A stretch of DNA of 64,000 bases from Igneacidithiobacillus sp041146875. Lineage in GTDB: Bacteria > Pseudomonadota > Gammaproteobacteria > Acidithiobacillales > Acidithiobacillaceae. The notes under the pieces were generated by a model. It saw nothing but the letters and a program-made list of their open reading frames with translations. It ran no database searches and was not told the DNA's origin. Numbering within the stretch: the stretch's first letter is position 1; each line of letters starts with the position of its first letter. Made by a program: the position numbers and the translations under genes. Location: the NCBI RefSeq assembly GCF_041146875.1, contig NZ_JBFRXP010000009.1, positions 1 to 64,000 on the forward strand, written 5' to 3'. This document shows positions 7,406 to 15,746 of this stretch, in pieces.

Positions 7406-9459
7406 TGATCGAAACAAAATCCATCCCCTCCATCTCTGTCACCTACGCCCGCAACGGTGCATCGACCAAGGCCAATGTCCTTGGCATGCGGCCCATGCAG
7501 GAGCGGGCCTACGAGAAGCGCGGTGAGCAATACCTGCTGATCAAGTCACCCCCGGCGTCCGGCAAGAGCCGCGCCCTCATGTTCGTTGCGCTCGATAAGC
7601 TCAAGAACCAGGGCTTGAAACAGGCGATCATCGTCGTGCCGGAGAAGTCCATTGGGGCCAGCTTCAACGATGAGCCGCTATCCAACTTCGGTTTCTGGTC
7701 CGACTGGCATGTCGAGCCGAAGTGGAACCTCTGCAACGCGCCCGGTAATGACAACGGTGGCAAGGTCAAGTCGCTCGGTGCGTTCCTTGAAAGCGACGAC
7801 CAGGTGCTGGTCTGCACGCACGCAACCTTCCGCTTCGCGGTCGATGCCTACGGCGTGGAGGCATTCGACGACCGGCTGATCGCGGTCGATGAGTTCCACC
7901 ACGTTTCGGCCAGCCCCGATAACAAGCTCGGTCTGCACCTGGGGCAGTTCATCGCGCGGGGGCGGACGCACATCGTCGCCATGACCGGCTCTTACTTCCG
8001 GGGCGACGCCGAGGCCGTGCTGGCACCGTCGGACGAAGCCAAGTTCGAGACCGTCACCTACACCTACTACGAACAGCTCAACGGCTACGAGTACCTGAAG
8101 CAACTCGACATCGGCTACTTCTTCTACAGCGGGTCTTATGTTGATGACATGCTCAACGTCCTCGACCCCGGCGAGAAGACGATCATCCATATCCCCAACG
8201 TCAATTCACGCGAGAGCACGAAGGACAAGATGCGGGAGGTGGAACACATCATCGAGGCGCTGGGTGTGTGGGACGGCGTTGATCCCGCAACCGGCTTCCA
8301 GCTCGTCAAGCGGCCCGATGGCCGCGTGCTGCGAATCGCCGATCTTGTCGATGATGACGCTACCAAGCGCGACCGCGTGTCCGCCGCCCTCAAGGACCCG
8401 GCGCAGAAGAACAACCGCGACTACGTGGACATCATCATCGCGCTGGGCATGGCGAAGGAAGGCTTCGACTGGATATGGTGCGAGCACGCCCTAACCGTCG
8501 GCTATCGCGCCAGCTTGACCGAGATCGTGCAGATTATCGGTCGCGCTACCCGCGACGCGCCCGGCAAGACTTGCGCGAGGTTCACCAACCTGATCGCCGA
8601 GCCGGATGCCTCCGAGGAAGCCGTGACCGAGGCCGTCAACGACACCTTGAAGGCCATTGCCGCAAGCCTCCTGATGGAACAGGTCCTCGCCCCGCGCTTC
8701 GAATTCAAGCCCAAGAACGCGGACAGCGGCCCCACGCCGGGCTTCGATTACGGCGAGGGCGGCTATGACCCCGACAAATCCAACGTCGGCGTCAACCACC
8801 AGACCGGACAGGTGCAGATCGAGATCAGGGGCCTCGCCGAACCTAAGAGCAAGGAAGCGACGCGCATCTGCCAGGAAGACTTGAACGAGGTGATCGCCAC
8901 CTTCATTCAGGACAAGACTGCCATTGAGCGCGGCTTGTTCGATGAAGAACTAGTGCCGGAGGAACTGACGCAGGTTCGTATGGGCAAGATCATCAAGGAC
9001 AAGTACCCCGACCTTGACGCGGAAGATCAGGAAGCCGTGCGCCAGCACGCCATCGCCGCCCTCACGCTGACCCAGCAGGCGAAGCAGCTTGCGACGGGTG
9101 GCGAAACCGACGAGGCACCCCCCAACACCGCCCTGATCGACGGCGTGCGCCGCTTTGCGATGGACGTGCGCGAGTTGGATATCGACCTGATCGACCGCAT
9201 CAACCCCTTCGGGGAAGCCTACGCCATCCTCGCCAAGACCATGAGCGAGGACAGCTTGAAGCAGGTTGCGGCGGCGATCTCCGCCAAACGCGCGAACCTG
9301 ACGCCGGACGAAGCGAAGGAGCTTGCCGTCCGCGCCGTCCAGTTCAAGAAGGAGCGCGGACGTGTGCCCGCGCTCAATTCGCAGGATGCGTGGGAGCGAC
9401 GCATGGCCGAAGGTGCCGCCGCGTTCATGCGCTATAGGAAGGAGGGTCGGTATGAGTGA
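7405..9459 (+). CDS. SF2 DEAD/DEAH-type helicase, defence operon gene 3 (684 aa)
   Basis: ATP-driven DNA or RNA translocase or helicase. Walker A is PPASGKS at 49-55, motif II is VDEFHH at about 161-166, and motif VI is QIIGRATRD at 376-384, giving a complete two-lobe SF2 core in the first 420 residues. The remaining 260 residues are helical and unassigned. It sits between a HEPN-like gene and a GIY-YIG nuclease gene with overlaps at both ends, like the motor subunit of a restriction complex. No nuclease motif is visible in the protein itself, so cutting would fall to the GIY-YIG partner. Confidence 0.85.
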   Translation: MIETKSIPSISVTYARNGASTKANVLGMRPMQERAYEKRGEQYLLIKSPPASGKSRALMFVALDKLKNQGLKQAIIVVPEKSIGASFNDEPLSNFGFWSDWHVEPKWNLCNAPGNDNGGKVKSLGAFLESDDQVLVCTHATFRFAVDAYGVEAFDDRLIAVDEFHHVSASPDNKLGLHLGQFIARGRTHIVAMTGSYFRGDAEAVLAPSDEAKFETVTYTYYEQLNGYEYLKQLDIGYFFYSGSYVDDMLNVLDPGEKTIIHIPNVNSRESTKDKMREVEHIIEALGVWDGVDPATGFQLVKRPDGRVLRIADLVDDDATKRDRVSAALKDPAQKNNRDYVDIIIALGMAKEGFDWIWCEHALTVGYRASLTEIVQIIGRATRDAPGKTCARFTNLIAEPDASEEAVTEAVNDTLKAIAASLLMEQVLAPRFEFKPKNADSGPTPGFDYGEGGYDPDKSNVGVNHQTGQVQIEIRGLAEPKSKEATRICQEDLNEVIATFIQDKTAIERGLFDEELVPEELTQVRMGKIIKDKYPDLDAEDQEAVRQHAIAALTLTQQAKQLATGGETDEAPPNTALIDGVRRFAMDVRELDIDLIDRINPFGEAYAILAKTMSEDSLKQVAAAISAKRANLTPDEAKELAVRAVQFKKERGRVPALNSQDAWERRMAEGAAAFMRYRKEGRYE

Positions 9460-10669
9460 CCCCGACCTCGACGAACTGGCGGCGGAACTTTCCGAGTTCG
9501 CCGCGCCGGAAGCCAAGGGTGGACGCCCGCCGCGCGAGGAGCGCGTCATCGCCGGGTTCGAGGAAATCCAGCGGTTTGTCGAGAAGCACGGTCGCGCTCC
9601 GCAGCACAGGGAAGACCGCGATATTTTCGAGCGGCTGTACGCCGTGCGTCTTGACCGCCTGCGCGCGCTTCCCGACTGCCGCGCCGTGATTGAACCGCTG
9701 GACCATCAGGGCTTGCTTGCGGGTGCAACGAGAGTCGCCGAGCCCTCGCCCGACTACGACGTGGACCAACTGGCTGCCGAGCTGACGGGCGTGGGCGGCG
9801 CAGACGATATAACCGTCCTGCGCCATGTCCGCACTAGCGCCGACAAACGCGCCGCCGATGAGATTGCCGACCGCAAGCCATGTGAGGACTTCGAGAAGTT
9901 CAAGCCGCTGTTTGAGCGCGTACAGGCCGACCTCAAAACGGGCCTGCGCCAGGCACAGCCTATCCAGGCTGGCCGCCGCGCGATTGAGGCCGGAGACTTT
10001 TTTGTTCTCGATGGCATCACGCTCTACGTCGCCGAGGTTGGAGAGCCGCTGAAAACCACCGCCGGGGAAGTGGACCGCCGCTTGCGCCTCATCTTCTCCA
10101 ACGGCACCGAGAGCAATCTGCTGCTGCGCTCGCTCCAGCGCGCGTTCTACAACGATCCAGCCGCGCGGCGGCTGGCCTCGCCCGAGAGCGGGCAACTCTC
10201 CTTCGGCGGCGAGCTTGAGGCCGATGATGTGAAAAGCGGCACGATCTACGTGCTGCGCTCCCTGTCCGATTATCCCTATGTCGCGCAGCACCGTGACATC
10301 ATCCACAAGGTCGGTGTGACCGGCGGCAAGGTGGAGACACGTATCGCCAACGCCGAGAACGAAGCGACCTACCTACTGGCAAAAGTCGAGGTCGTCGCGA
10401 CCTACCAGCTCGCGGGGATCAATCGCACTCGTATGGAGAACTTGTTCCACAGGCTTTTCGCGTCCGCGCGGTTGAACATCACCATTAACGACCGCTTCGG
10501 TCATCCCGTGCAGCCCGAGGAATGGTTTCTCGTTCCCTTATTCGTCATTGACGAGGCCGTAGAGCACATCAAGGACGGGACGATAACCAAGTATGTCTAC
10601 GACCCCAAGGCGGCGCGGCTGGTTAAGACGGTTTCCGCGTCGCGCGCGGAGGATGAGAAGGCGGGCTAA
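9452..10669 (+). CDS. GIY-YIG nuclease (T5orf172-like), defence operon gene 4 (405 aa)
   Basis: The C-terminal third carries IYVLRS (from residue 265), KVGVT (286-290), Arg297 in ETRI and Glu329 in MENLFH, in the order and spacing of GIY-YIG nucleases with T5orf172-type domains. The first 250 residues hold a helical domain around EERVIAGFEEIQRFVEKHG of unknown function. The frame is open upstream, but the ATG giving MSDPDLDEL has AAGGAGG 6 nt before it and overlaps the helicase stop by 8 nt. It is the likely DNA-cutting component of the operon. Last gene; a CRISPR-repeat-like sequence follows its stop directly. Confidence 0.8.
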   Translation: MSDPDLDELAAELSEFAAPEAKGGRPPREERVIAGFEEIQRFVEKHGRAPQHREDRDIFERLYAVRLDRLRALPDCRAVIEPLDHQGLLAGATRVAEPSPDYDVDQLAAELTGVGGADDITVLRHVRTSADKRAADEIADRKPCEDFEKFKPLFERVQADLKTGLRQAQPIQAGRRAIEAGDFFVLDGITLYVAEVGEPLKTTAGEVDRRLRLIFSNGTESNLLLRSLQRAFYNDPAARRLASPESGQLSFGGELEADDVKSGTIYVLRSLSDYPYVAQHRDIIHKVGVTGGKVETRIANAENEATYLLAKVEVVATYQLAGINRTRMENLFHRLFASARLNITINDRFGHPVQPEEWFLVPLFVIDEAVEHIKDGTITKYVYDPKAARLVKTVSASRAEDEKAG

Positions 10670-10671
10670 AT

Positions 10672-10687
10672 GCGCGTGGATTGAAAC
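10672..10687 (+). repeat. Single type I-C CRISPR-repeat-like 3' end
   Basis: GCGCGTGGATTGAAAC matches the conserved 3' end of type I-C repeats. Only one copy is present; there is no second repeat, spacer row or cas gene nearby. It starts 3 bp after the GIY-YIG stop codon. Chance cannot be excluded, but a leftover of a deleted array or an orphan crRNA-like unit is possible. Confidence 0.45.
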
Positions 10688-10746
10688 ACTCTATAAATCG
10701 GGGGTGAACCCTCCGATAAGCCGTCTCTTTTTTTATCAAAACCAAC

Positions 10747-10766
10747 CATCCTCGGACGAGGATGGA
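10747..10766. terminator. Bidirectional hairpin between convergent genes
   Basis: CCATCCTCGG followed by ACGAGGATGG is a near-perfect palindrome between the end of the defence operon and the end of higA. On the minus strand it is followed by TTGGTTTTGATAAAAAAA; on the plus strand TTTTTTT precedes it. It probably ends the higBA transcript and may slow transcription from the left. Confidence 0.5.
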
Positions 10767-10783
10767 CCGATTCCCGCAACTGT

Positions 10784-11083
10784 TCAGGCATGCCTCACAT
10801 CGACATGCAGACGCATACCCAGGGCGCGGGCCACCTTGAGAATCGTGGCGAAGCTCGGATTCCCTTCGCCAGACAGGGCCTTGTACAGACTCTCCCGCCC
10901 CATGCCTGTGTCATGAGCCAGACGGGTCATACCGCGGGCGCGGGCGGTGGTGCCCAGCGCGCGGGCGAGAAAGGCCGCGTCATCGCCAGCTTCCTCAAAG
11001 CAGGCGTTGATGTAAGCGGCGATGTCCGCTTCGGTTTTCAGGTGTTCGGCGCTATCCCATGTGCGCAATTCCAGTTTTTCCAT
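10784..11083 (-). CDS. higA: HigA-type HTH antitoxin (99 aa)
   Basis: Belongs to the addiction-module antidote family: a Cro-like helix-turn-helix around TRLAHDTGMGRESLYKALSG in the C-terminal half and a leading region with INACFEEAGDDAAFLARALG. It should neutralise the upstream toxin and repress the pair. It begins 3 bp after the toxin stop codon, so toxin precedes antitoxin, the usual order for this family. A second, related antitoxin sits at 59.3 kb beside a dead toxin. Symbol refers to the family, not a proven orthologue. Confidence 0.8.
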   Translation of the reverse strand: MEKLELRTWDSAEHLKTEADIAAYINACFEEAGDDAAFLARALGTTARARGMTRLAHDTGMGRESLYKALSGEGNPSFATILKVARALGMRLHVDVRHA

Positions 11084-11086
11084 GGC

Positions 11087-11392
11087 TCACTCCTTCAATT
11101 GTCGGGCCAAATCCAATGCCAGGGCGATATCCGTTGCTTGGGTGGATTTATCGCCACCTGCCAGCAGTACGACGATTTCCATGCCGCAGCGCCTGAAATA
11201 CACCCGGTACCCGGGTCCGTAATGAATGCGCATTTCCGAGACGCCGTTTCCTACCGGCTCACAGTCCCCAAAATTGTTCATCTCGGCGCGATCGATCCGC
11301 ATCTGGATTCGCGCTTTGGCTTGGCAATCTCGCAGTCCGTCAAAGCATCGGTCGAATATCCGCGTGGTCTGGATGCTGTCCCTAGGTGCCAC
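11087..11392 (-). CDS. higB: HigB/RelE-type toxin (101 aa)
   Basis: Type II toxin of the RelE/ParE fold, expected to cleave mRNA at the ribosome. Diagnostic parts are FDRCFDGLRDCQAKARIQMRI, MRIHYGPGYRVYFRR and VVLLAGGDKSTQATDI. The protein is full length for the family. Position 16 has Cys where relatives usually carry Trp (FDRWL), a mild oddity. First gene of a two-gene unit with higA. Confidence 0.8.
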   Translation of the reverse strand: MAPRDSIQTTRIFDRCFDGLRDCQAKARIQMRIDRAEMNNFGDCEPVGNGVSEMRIHYGPGYRVYFRRCGMEIVVLLAGGDKSTQATDIALALDLARQLKE

Positions 11393-11504
11393 TGTATCCT
11401 AAATTATACGATCGTCCAAGCATCGAATGGCATCACTAATAGATCAGTAGTTCAATCCCCGTCCCCCCTGAAGGGGATGGGGATTACCACCCTGTAAGGA
11501 TGTT

Positions 11505-12839
11505 TCAGCTTTTGGGCATCTTCTCAAGCCGATCGGCCTGGCGGCGCATACCGATGAAAATCGGATCGGACACAGATTTTGGAAAGTCTGAGGGCAAAAG
11601 CTTAGGCAGGTTTTCCAACACTGCTGGCACCTTGTCCAAAACATCCTGGATGACGTCCTCGAAGTCGAGGCCCAAAGCCTTGCGCTTTGCCGTGATATTC
11701 CAGTGCTGACGCCGGATTTCCGTCAACCGATAATGCAGACTCTTCTCGCCGCGCACACCCATGGCGAGCTTGAGTTTCCTCTCGTCGAACAATCTAGGGC
11801 CAGCGCCCGTATGGGGCCATGCCGACAAGATATCGTACAGAGGTGCGAGATCGAAAAGCCCGCCCTGCCTGAGAAGAATACTGAAGTTTTTCGCATGTCC
11901 ATCCGGGGCGCCCAGGAGCCAAAAGATCAGTTGCGCCTTTAGGAAGTCGCGGCGATCTATTTCCGCACGGGAACTCCCGCGAAGAATATCCAGAATGGCG
12001 TCGATTCCGGGACCTCCATCGCTCTGGTACTTCTTCGACGCCGGAACACCCAGGGCCTGGCAAAAGTCTTCCTGTGGGATGCGTGCCAACCAAGTTCCTT
12101 GCCACAGTCGGTCAAAGCGAGTGACTACAAGCACCGTGTGCCGACCGAAATGTTCAATGTGCGAAGCGGCAACCGGGATACCAAACGCCTGGACGATGCG
12201 AGCGCAGAGCCATTCGTTCTCGACGGAGGTCGTCAGGTCAATACCGGCCGGAACTCTCCCCATGGGTAATTTGAGGATATGCGTGGTCGGTGTACTGCCA
12301 CGCGGAAGGCACCACTGCCCCTCGTGTACCAGTAGCGCGATCTTGTCCTGGGCTCCCGCCAGCGAGATGCGAAAGTCCCCCTCCACTATGCGGTAAGGTA
12401 CGCGGGCCACGGCTTGGTCCAGTAAGCGCTCGACGGCCTGCTCGTCCAGCGGATCGGCCAGTATTCTATGGATGTCCGTCGGGGCGTATCCGGCGGGAAC
12501 CAGTTGGATGGCGCCGGCGCAATCACGGCCGATTTGCTCCAGCAGGTCAAAAGCGCGGTCGGCCCTTGCCCCGAACTGCTCCGCTATTCGCTGCCGGGTA
12601 TTCGGGTTTTCCGGGAGAAGGTTGTCGAAGAACGATTCCACGATACCTCCCAGAAACGGAGTCGTCCCTTGTGCCAAGGGCAAGGACAGCGATATCGGGC
12701 GTGCTTGATCGTGTCGCAGCCAAGTCTGTGCATAAGAAAAAAGATGACTGGCCCGTGTCACCGACCATGTGCCTACCAGCACTCCGTTCATCCACAGGTC
12801 AAGGGCTTTGGTTTGGGAGGGGCGGCCCGGATTCACCAT
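11505..12839 (-). CDS. hipA: HipA-type serine/threonine kinase toxin (444 aa)
   Basis: HipA kinases phosphorylate glutamyl-tRNA synthetase and cause growth arrest or persistence. The N-terminal subdomain (WMNGVLVGTW, FFDNLLPENPNTRQRI) and the kinase core are both present: ISLAGAQDKIALL for nucleotide binding and GAPDGHAKNFS with the catalytic Asp, then DLAPLYDILSAWP. Length is normal. The start overlaps the hipB stop by 7 nt. Transcription should be controlled by HipB at the three repeats upstream of hipB. Confidence 0.9.
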   Translation of the reverse strand: MVNPGRPSQTKALDLWMNGVLVGTWSVTRASHLFSYAQTWLRHDQARPISLSLPLAQGTTPFLGGIVESFFDNLLPENPNTRQRIAEQFGARADRAFDLLEQIGRDCAGAIQLVPAGYAPTDIHRILADPLDEQAVERLLDQAVARVPYRIVEGDFRISLAGAQDKIALLVHEGQWCLPRGSTPTTHILKLPMGRVPAGIDLTTSVENEWLCARIVQAFGIPVAASHIEHFGRHTVLVVTRFDRLWQGTWLARIPQEDFCQALGVPASKKYQSDGGPGIDAILDILRGSSRAEIDRRDFLKAQLIFWLLGAPDGHAKNFSILLRQGGLFDLAPLYDILSAWPHTGAGPRLFDERKLKLAMGVRGEKSLHYRLTEIRRQHWNITAKRKALGLDFEDVIQDVLDKVPAVLENLPKLLPSDFPKSVSDPIFIGMRRQADRLEKMPKS

Positions 12840-13096
12840 GGCGCCTTCTTCCTCGTATCCGCGATGGTGTCGCTCCCAGCGTTTAAGGTGCGCACCTGAA
12901 GCTGGGCTCCCAACGCCATGAGCACGGTCAAAAGCTGATCAAGAGAGACCCGGTCCGGATGCGCCTCGATGGAGGAAATGCGTTTTTGGGACAGGCCCAT
13001 TTTCTCTCCCAGCCTTTTTTGCGTGAGGCCGCGCTCTAGCCGTAAGCGCTTCAACACAACAGAGAGATCAGTGATCGTCGTGATAGGTGTATCCAT
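12833..13096 (-). CDS. hipB: HipB-type HTH antitoxin/repressor (87 aa)
   Basis: An XRE-type helix-turn-helix spans roughly residues 13-65: LKRLRLERGLTQKRLGEKMG then LSQKRISSIEAHPDRVSLDQ. It should bind HipA and repress the operon. Gene order hipB-hipA with a small overlap is standard. The C-terminal tail (DTIADTRKKAPW) is short, as in other HipB proteins where it helps bind HipA or signals degradation. Three ACTC-N8-GAGT sites lie directly upstream. Confidence 0.88.
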   Translation of the reverse strand: MDTPITTITDLSVVLKRLRLERGLTQKRLGEKMGLSQKRISSIEAHPDRVSLDQLLTVLMALGAQLQVRTLNAGSDTIADTRKKAPW

Positions 13097-13106
13097 GCGC
13101 TTCGGA

Positions 13107-13176
13107 ACTCGCGATCAAGAGTATAAAACGTATACTCGTAATAAGGAGTATATAGTATAAACTCGCAATTCGGAGT
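13107..13176. promoter_or_regulatory. Three phased HipB operators
   Basis: ACTC-N8-GAGT occurs three times, at 13107-13122, 13134-13149 and 13161-13176, exactly 27 bp apart. The middle copy has longer arms (TATACTC/GAGTATA). The E. coli HipB operator has the same layout of short arms and an 8-bp spacer (TATCC-N8-GGATA). The first site begins 10 bp from the hipB start, so bound repressor would cover the promoter. Confidence 0.8.
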
Positions 13177-13498
13177 GTGCAAGCCCAACACGAGGACAGT
13201 GCCGGGATACTCGACGGGATGTCTGGGGCACACTTTTTACTCAGCTTCTCCAGATTTCTCTCAGTAAGCTAGGTTGGTGCAAGAAAATGTTCAGTCCGTT
13301 CTCGCTTCGCGGTATACCGGCACAACGAGACGGCACCCTGTGCAAGGCAGAACCATCCTCAAGGCGCGATTATACACATCTTACCCCAGGTTATCGTCGA
13401 TGGATAATATCGGATAAGATTCCCATAACTCAGGGAGCCTGCCTGGCTGCGGGGCCTCGAAGTGGTTTTCCATGCCGCTATGGCGGGCCGTGCCTTTG
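13177..13498. other. Intergenic, no gene seen
   Basis: Between hipB (leaving leftward) and the end of a small leftward gene. No frame with a ribosome site, no RNA gene, and no clear terminator were found. Confidence 0.4.
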
Positions 13499-13678
13499 TT
13501 AATGCAGGAACTTGAAAAGTGTCATGAGCGCTGCGAGAACGGCGGTCATGGTGCCCATCGCGCCTATCGTCCATTTGATCAGGCGCGTCTCCAGAGCGGC
13601 CAGGTCCGCCTTGGTGGCCATGGTGGCTTCTACCACCGTCAGCCTTTTGTCGATGTCTTCCATCACGCCTGTGTCCAT
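13499..13678 (-). CDS. Small coiled-coil membrane protein (59 aa)
   Basis: I chose the ATG giving MDTGVMEDIDKRL, which has GGGAG upstream; the frame is open for 20 more codons. A heptad-like helix (DIDKRLTVVEATMATKADLAALETRL) is followed by one membrane segment (WTIGAMGTMTAVLAALMTLFKFL). This architecture is common in small proteins of phages and integrative elements; function unknown. Confidence 0.6.
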   Translation of the reverse strand: MDTGVMEDIDKRLTVVEATMATKADLAALETRLIKWTIGAMGTMTAVLAALMTLFKFLH

Positions 13679-13787
13679 CGGTGCTCCCGTTGTTTTTTTC
13701 AGACTATGGATCTTACAGGAAAACCGGCAAGCGCCCAAGGCGGCAAGTACCCCGACGCTTAATCACCTTGTTTATGCCATAAATTGG

Positions 13788-14534
13788 CTAACAGATAACT
13801 ATAGGCGGACTATTTACCCGCGCCCAGGCTTCGTCCTGTTCTTCCTCTTCAGGGGTCCGATCCCGGATCAAGGGGCCTTCATCCCCCACGAGTTTCCACC
13901 AGTGACGCGGTTTCCAAATTCCCATCTGAAACAGAATAAGGCGCCCCATCTGGAACAAAACTGTCCAGGTGAAGAAACCCAACAGATAGGATGCAGCCCC
14001 CTGCCGGCCCATTTCTTCCATGACTACGGACTGATGAGTCCAGGCATAACCAAAAGCCGTGAACAGATTCACTGGAAAACCGGCCGGCGCACTGCCGTAG
14101 ATCCCGAGCAACAGATCCCAGCCGGCGCTGACCAGTACGACCATAGTCAACACGTAGCACGCCCGTGCCCCCACGGCCAAGGTTCTCCAGCGGGGATGCC
14201 GGAAAATACTGAAAGGAACGGCCTCCCGGTACTCCTGACCATCTTTGGTCTTGAAACGAGGTCCGAACAGGGGCGGGGTCAGGAAAAAGATCACGAAAAA
14301 TGTGAAGAAGACGAACGTAACCAAGCCGGCACCACCCATAACGGTGAGCGTAAGGTGCGTATCTGGGGAGAATATACCTAGCAGGAGGTGTACCGGCCCC
14401 GACGTTATCAACGGTAACTTACTGCGGCCAGCCATGTAAACCAGAAAAAACAGCCAGGCATACAGCAGCAGGAAACTACCCAGCATTCCCCAGAGGTACA
14501 TGGCCCGGTCGCGGGGAGTTAGTTTATAGCTCAT
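13788..14534 (-). CDS. Integral membrane protein of unknown function (248 aa)
   Basis: About five or six hydrophobic segments are visible, among them YLWGMLGSFLLLYAWLFFLVY, LVTFVFFTFFVIFFL, ACYVLTMVVLVSAGWDLLL and FFTWTVLFQMGRLILFQMG. The C-terminus is a charged tail with PEEEEQDEAW. No domain is recognised. It lies in the accessory region; proteins with this layout occur in conjugative elements, but there is no other conjugation gene here, so I leave it unassigned. Confidence 0.65.
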   Translation of the reverse strand: MSYKLTPRDRAMYLWGMLGSFLLLYAWLFFLVYMAGRSKLPLITSGPVHLLLGIFSPDTHLTLTVMGGAGLVTFVFFTFFVIFFLTPPLFGPRFKTKDGQEYREAVPFSIFRHPRWRTLAVGARACYVLTMVVLVSAGWDLLLGIYGSAPAGFPVNLFTAFGYAWTHQSVVMEEMGRQGAASYLLGFFTWTVLFQMGRLILFQMGIWKPRHWWKLVGDEGPLIRDRTPEEEEQDEAWARVNSPPIVIC

Positions 14535-14739
14535 AAAACAAATTCTATTTCTATTCTGGCCAACTTTAGTTATTATACCACGTATGGGTAATTAACGCAA
14601 TTAACTTGCCAGACTTTTCTGCTCCCGCTGCTGGAAATAGTTGCCGAATTCTACAACATTATTGGGCGCCTCGAAAAACCTTCCCATTTTGGCTATATAT
14701 GATAAAATATAACCAGTTGAATATTATGGGGTATGCCGG

Positions 14740-15612
14740 ATGAAACCACGAAAGAGCGCAATCAAAACCGACCTGTTTGCCGCGGATTTCCACCAGCAGA
14801 AACTGGATCAGTTGGGTGATCCATTGCTGCGCATCGCTTTCTGCATCGACTTTCCTGCCGGCGGCAGAGGTCGATCGTGTGGCCCCCGCTGCGAGCCTGG
14901 AGAGCGAAGCGGGGGCGAGTAGTCCCCAGTAGGCAACGCGGCGAACTGCATCCGCCGAAACGACCGCGAAGCTGGGAGTGCAGGCGCGTGCTGTGCCGCA
15001 TGGTTGCCGACAAGTCATTCGGGAGACGAGTGCGCCGTCTGCGCCCCAACGAGGGCGTGACGGTGCGCCGGTGACCGGGACGGCTGGGGCCTATTATCTG
15101 GTCGGCAGCGCAAGGCCGATCGCGCAACGACGCGCGAAAAGGCCTGCTGAGCACGCCGACTCTCCTGTCGTCCGGCGAGTCCCCAGGGCGGTCGCCCTCC
15201 TTATCCCACGGAAACCATGGTGCGAATATTGGTGTTAAAGCGCCTCTACAATCTTTCAGACGAACAGATGGAGTACCAGCTTCTGGATCGCCGTAGCTAT
15301 CAGCGTTTTTGCGGTCTGGTGGATGCTGCGCGTCTTCCGGATCGCACGACCATCTGGCATTTTGAGAACCGTATCGGTGTGGCCGGTGCCGAAGCGCTGT
15401 TCACCGCGGTGGAGCAGCAAATCCTGCAGCACGGCTATGTGGCACGGGGTGACCAGATCATTGATGCCACGCTGGTACCGGCACCCAAGCAACATTTTTC
15501 CAGAGACGACAAGGAACAGATCAAAGAAAATGCCACGCCTGCCGACTGGAGCCCAGCGAAACGCCGTCAGAAAGATCTGGATGCGACCTTCAGGGACAAA
15601 TGGCCGAAATAG
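14740..15612 (+). pseudogene. IS5-type transposase, broken
   Basis: The N-terminus MKPRKSAIKTDLFAADFHQQ starts at an ATG behind a promoter-like AT-rich run. The coding frame shifts after CIDFPA (two bases appear lost), reads AAEVDRVAPAAS in another frame, then is split by about 257 bp before resuming as GGRPPYPTETMVRILVLKRL. The DDE region begins (DQIIDATLVPAPKQHF with the first Asp) but the frame ends early after RQKDLDATFRDKWPK; relatives continue with the remaining catalytic residues. No intact copy is in the window. Non-functional. Confidence 0.8.
14921..15186. repeat. Insertion in the IS5 remnant flanked by AGTCCCCAG repeats
   Basis: AGTCCCCAG occurs at 14921-14929 and 15178-15186, each after GGCG. 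Removing one copy plus the intervening DNA roughly rejoins the transposase at VAPA...SPQGGRPPYP. The inserted DNA has no start-to-stop gene of its own with a ribosome site. The 9-bp repeats look like a duplication at an insertion site or ends used in recombination. Confidence 0.5.
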
Positions 15613-15746
15613 TGCCATTTTATCCGAAAGCACGGACATTTGTTCGGACACGGGGCGGAATCGAACCGTTCTCCGTCCATCTCCCTCACCTTCTTCTCCA
15701 AGACTGATGACCTCATGACAACTCTGTTCGCCACGGAAGCCAAGCC

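Noticed and set aside
10639..10687. Complete CRISPR repeat formed with GTCGCGC upstream
   Set aside because: The distance to the GATTGAAAC end is 49 nt, longer than I-C repeats, and the upstream part lies in the nuclease coding region.
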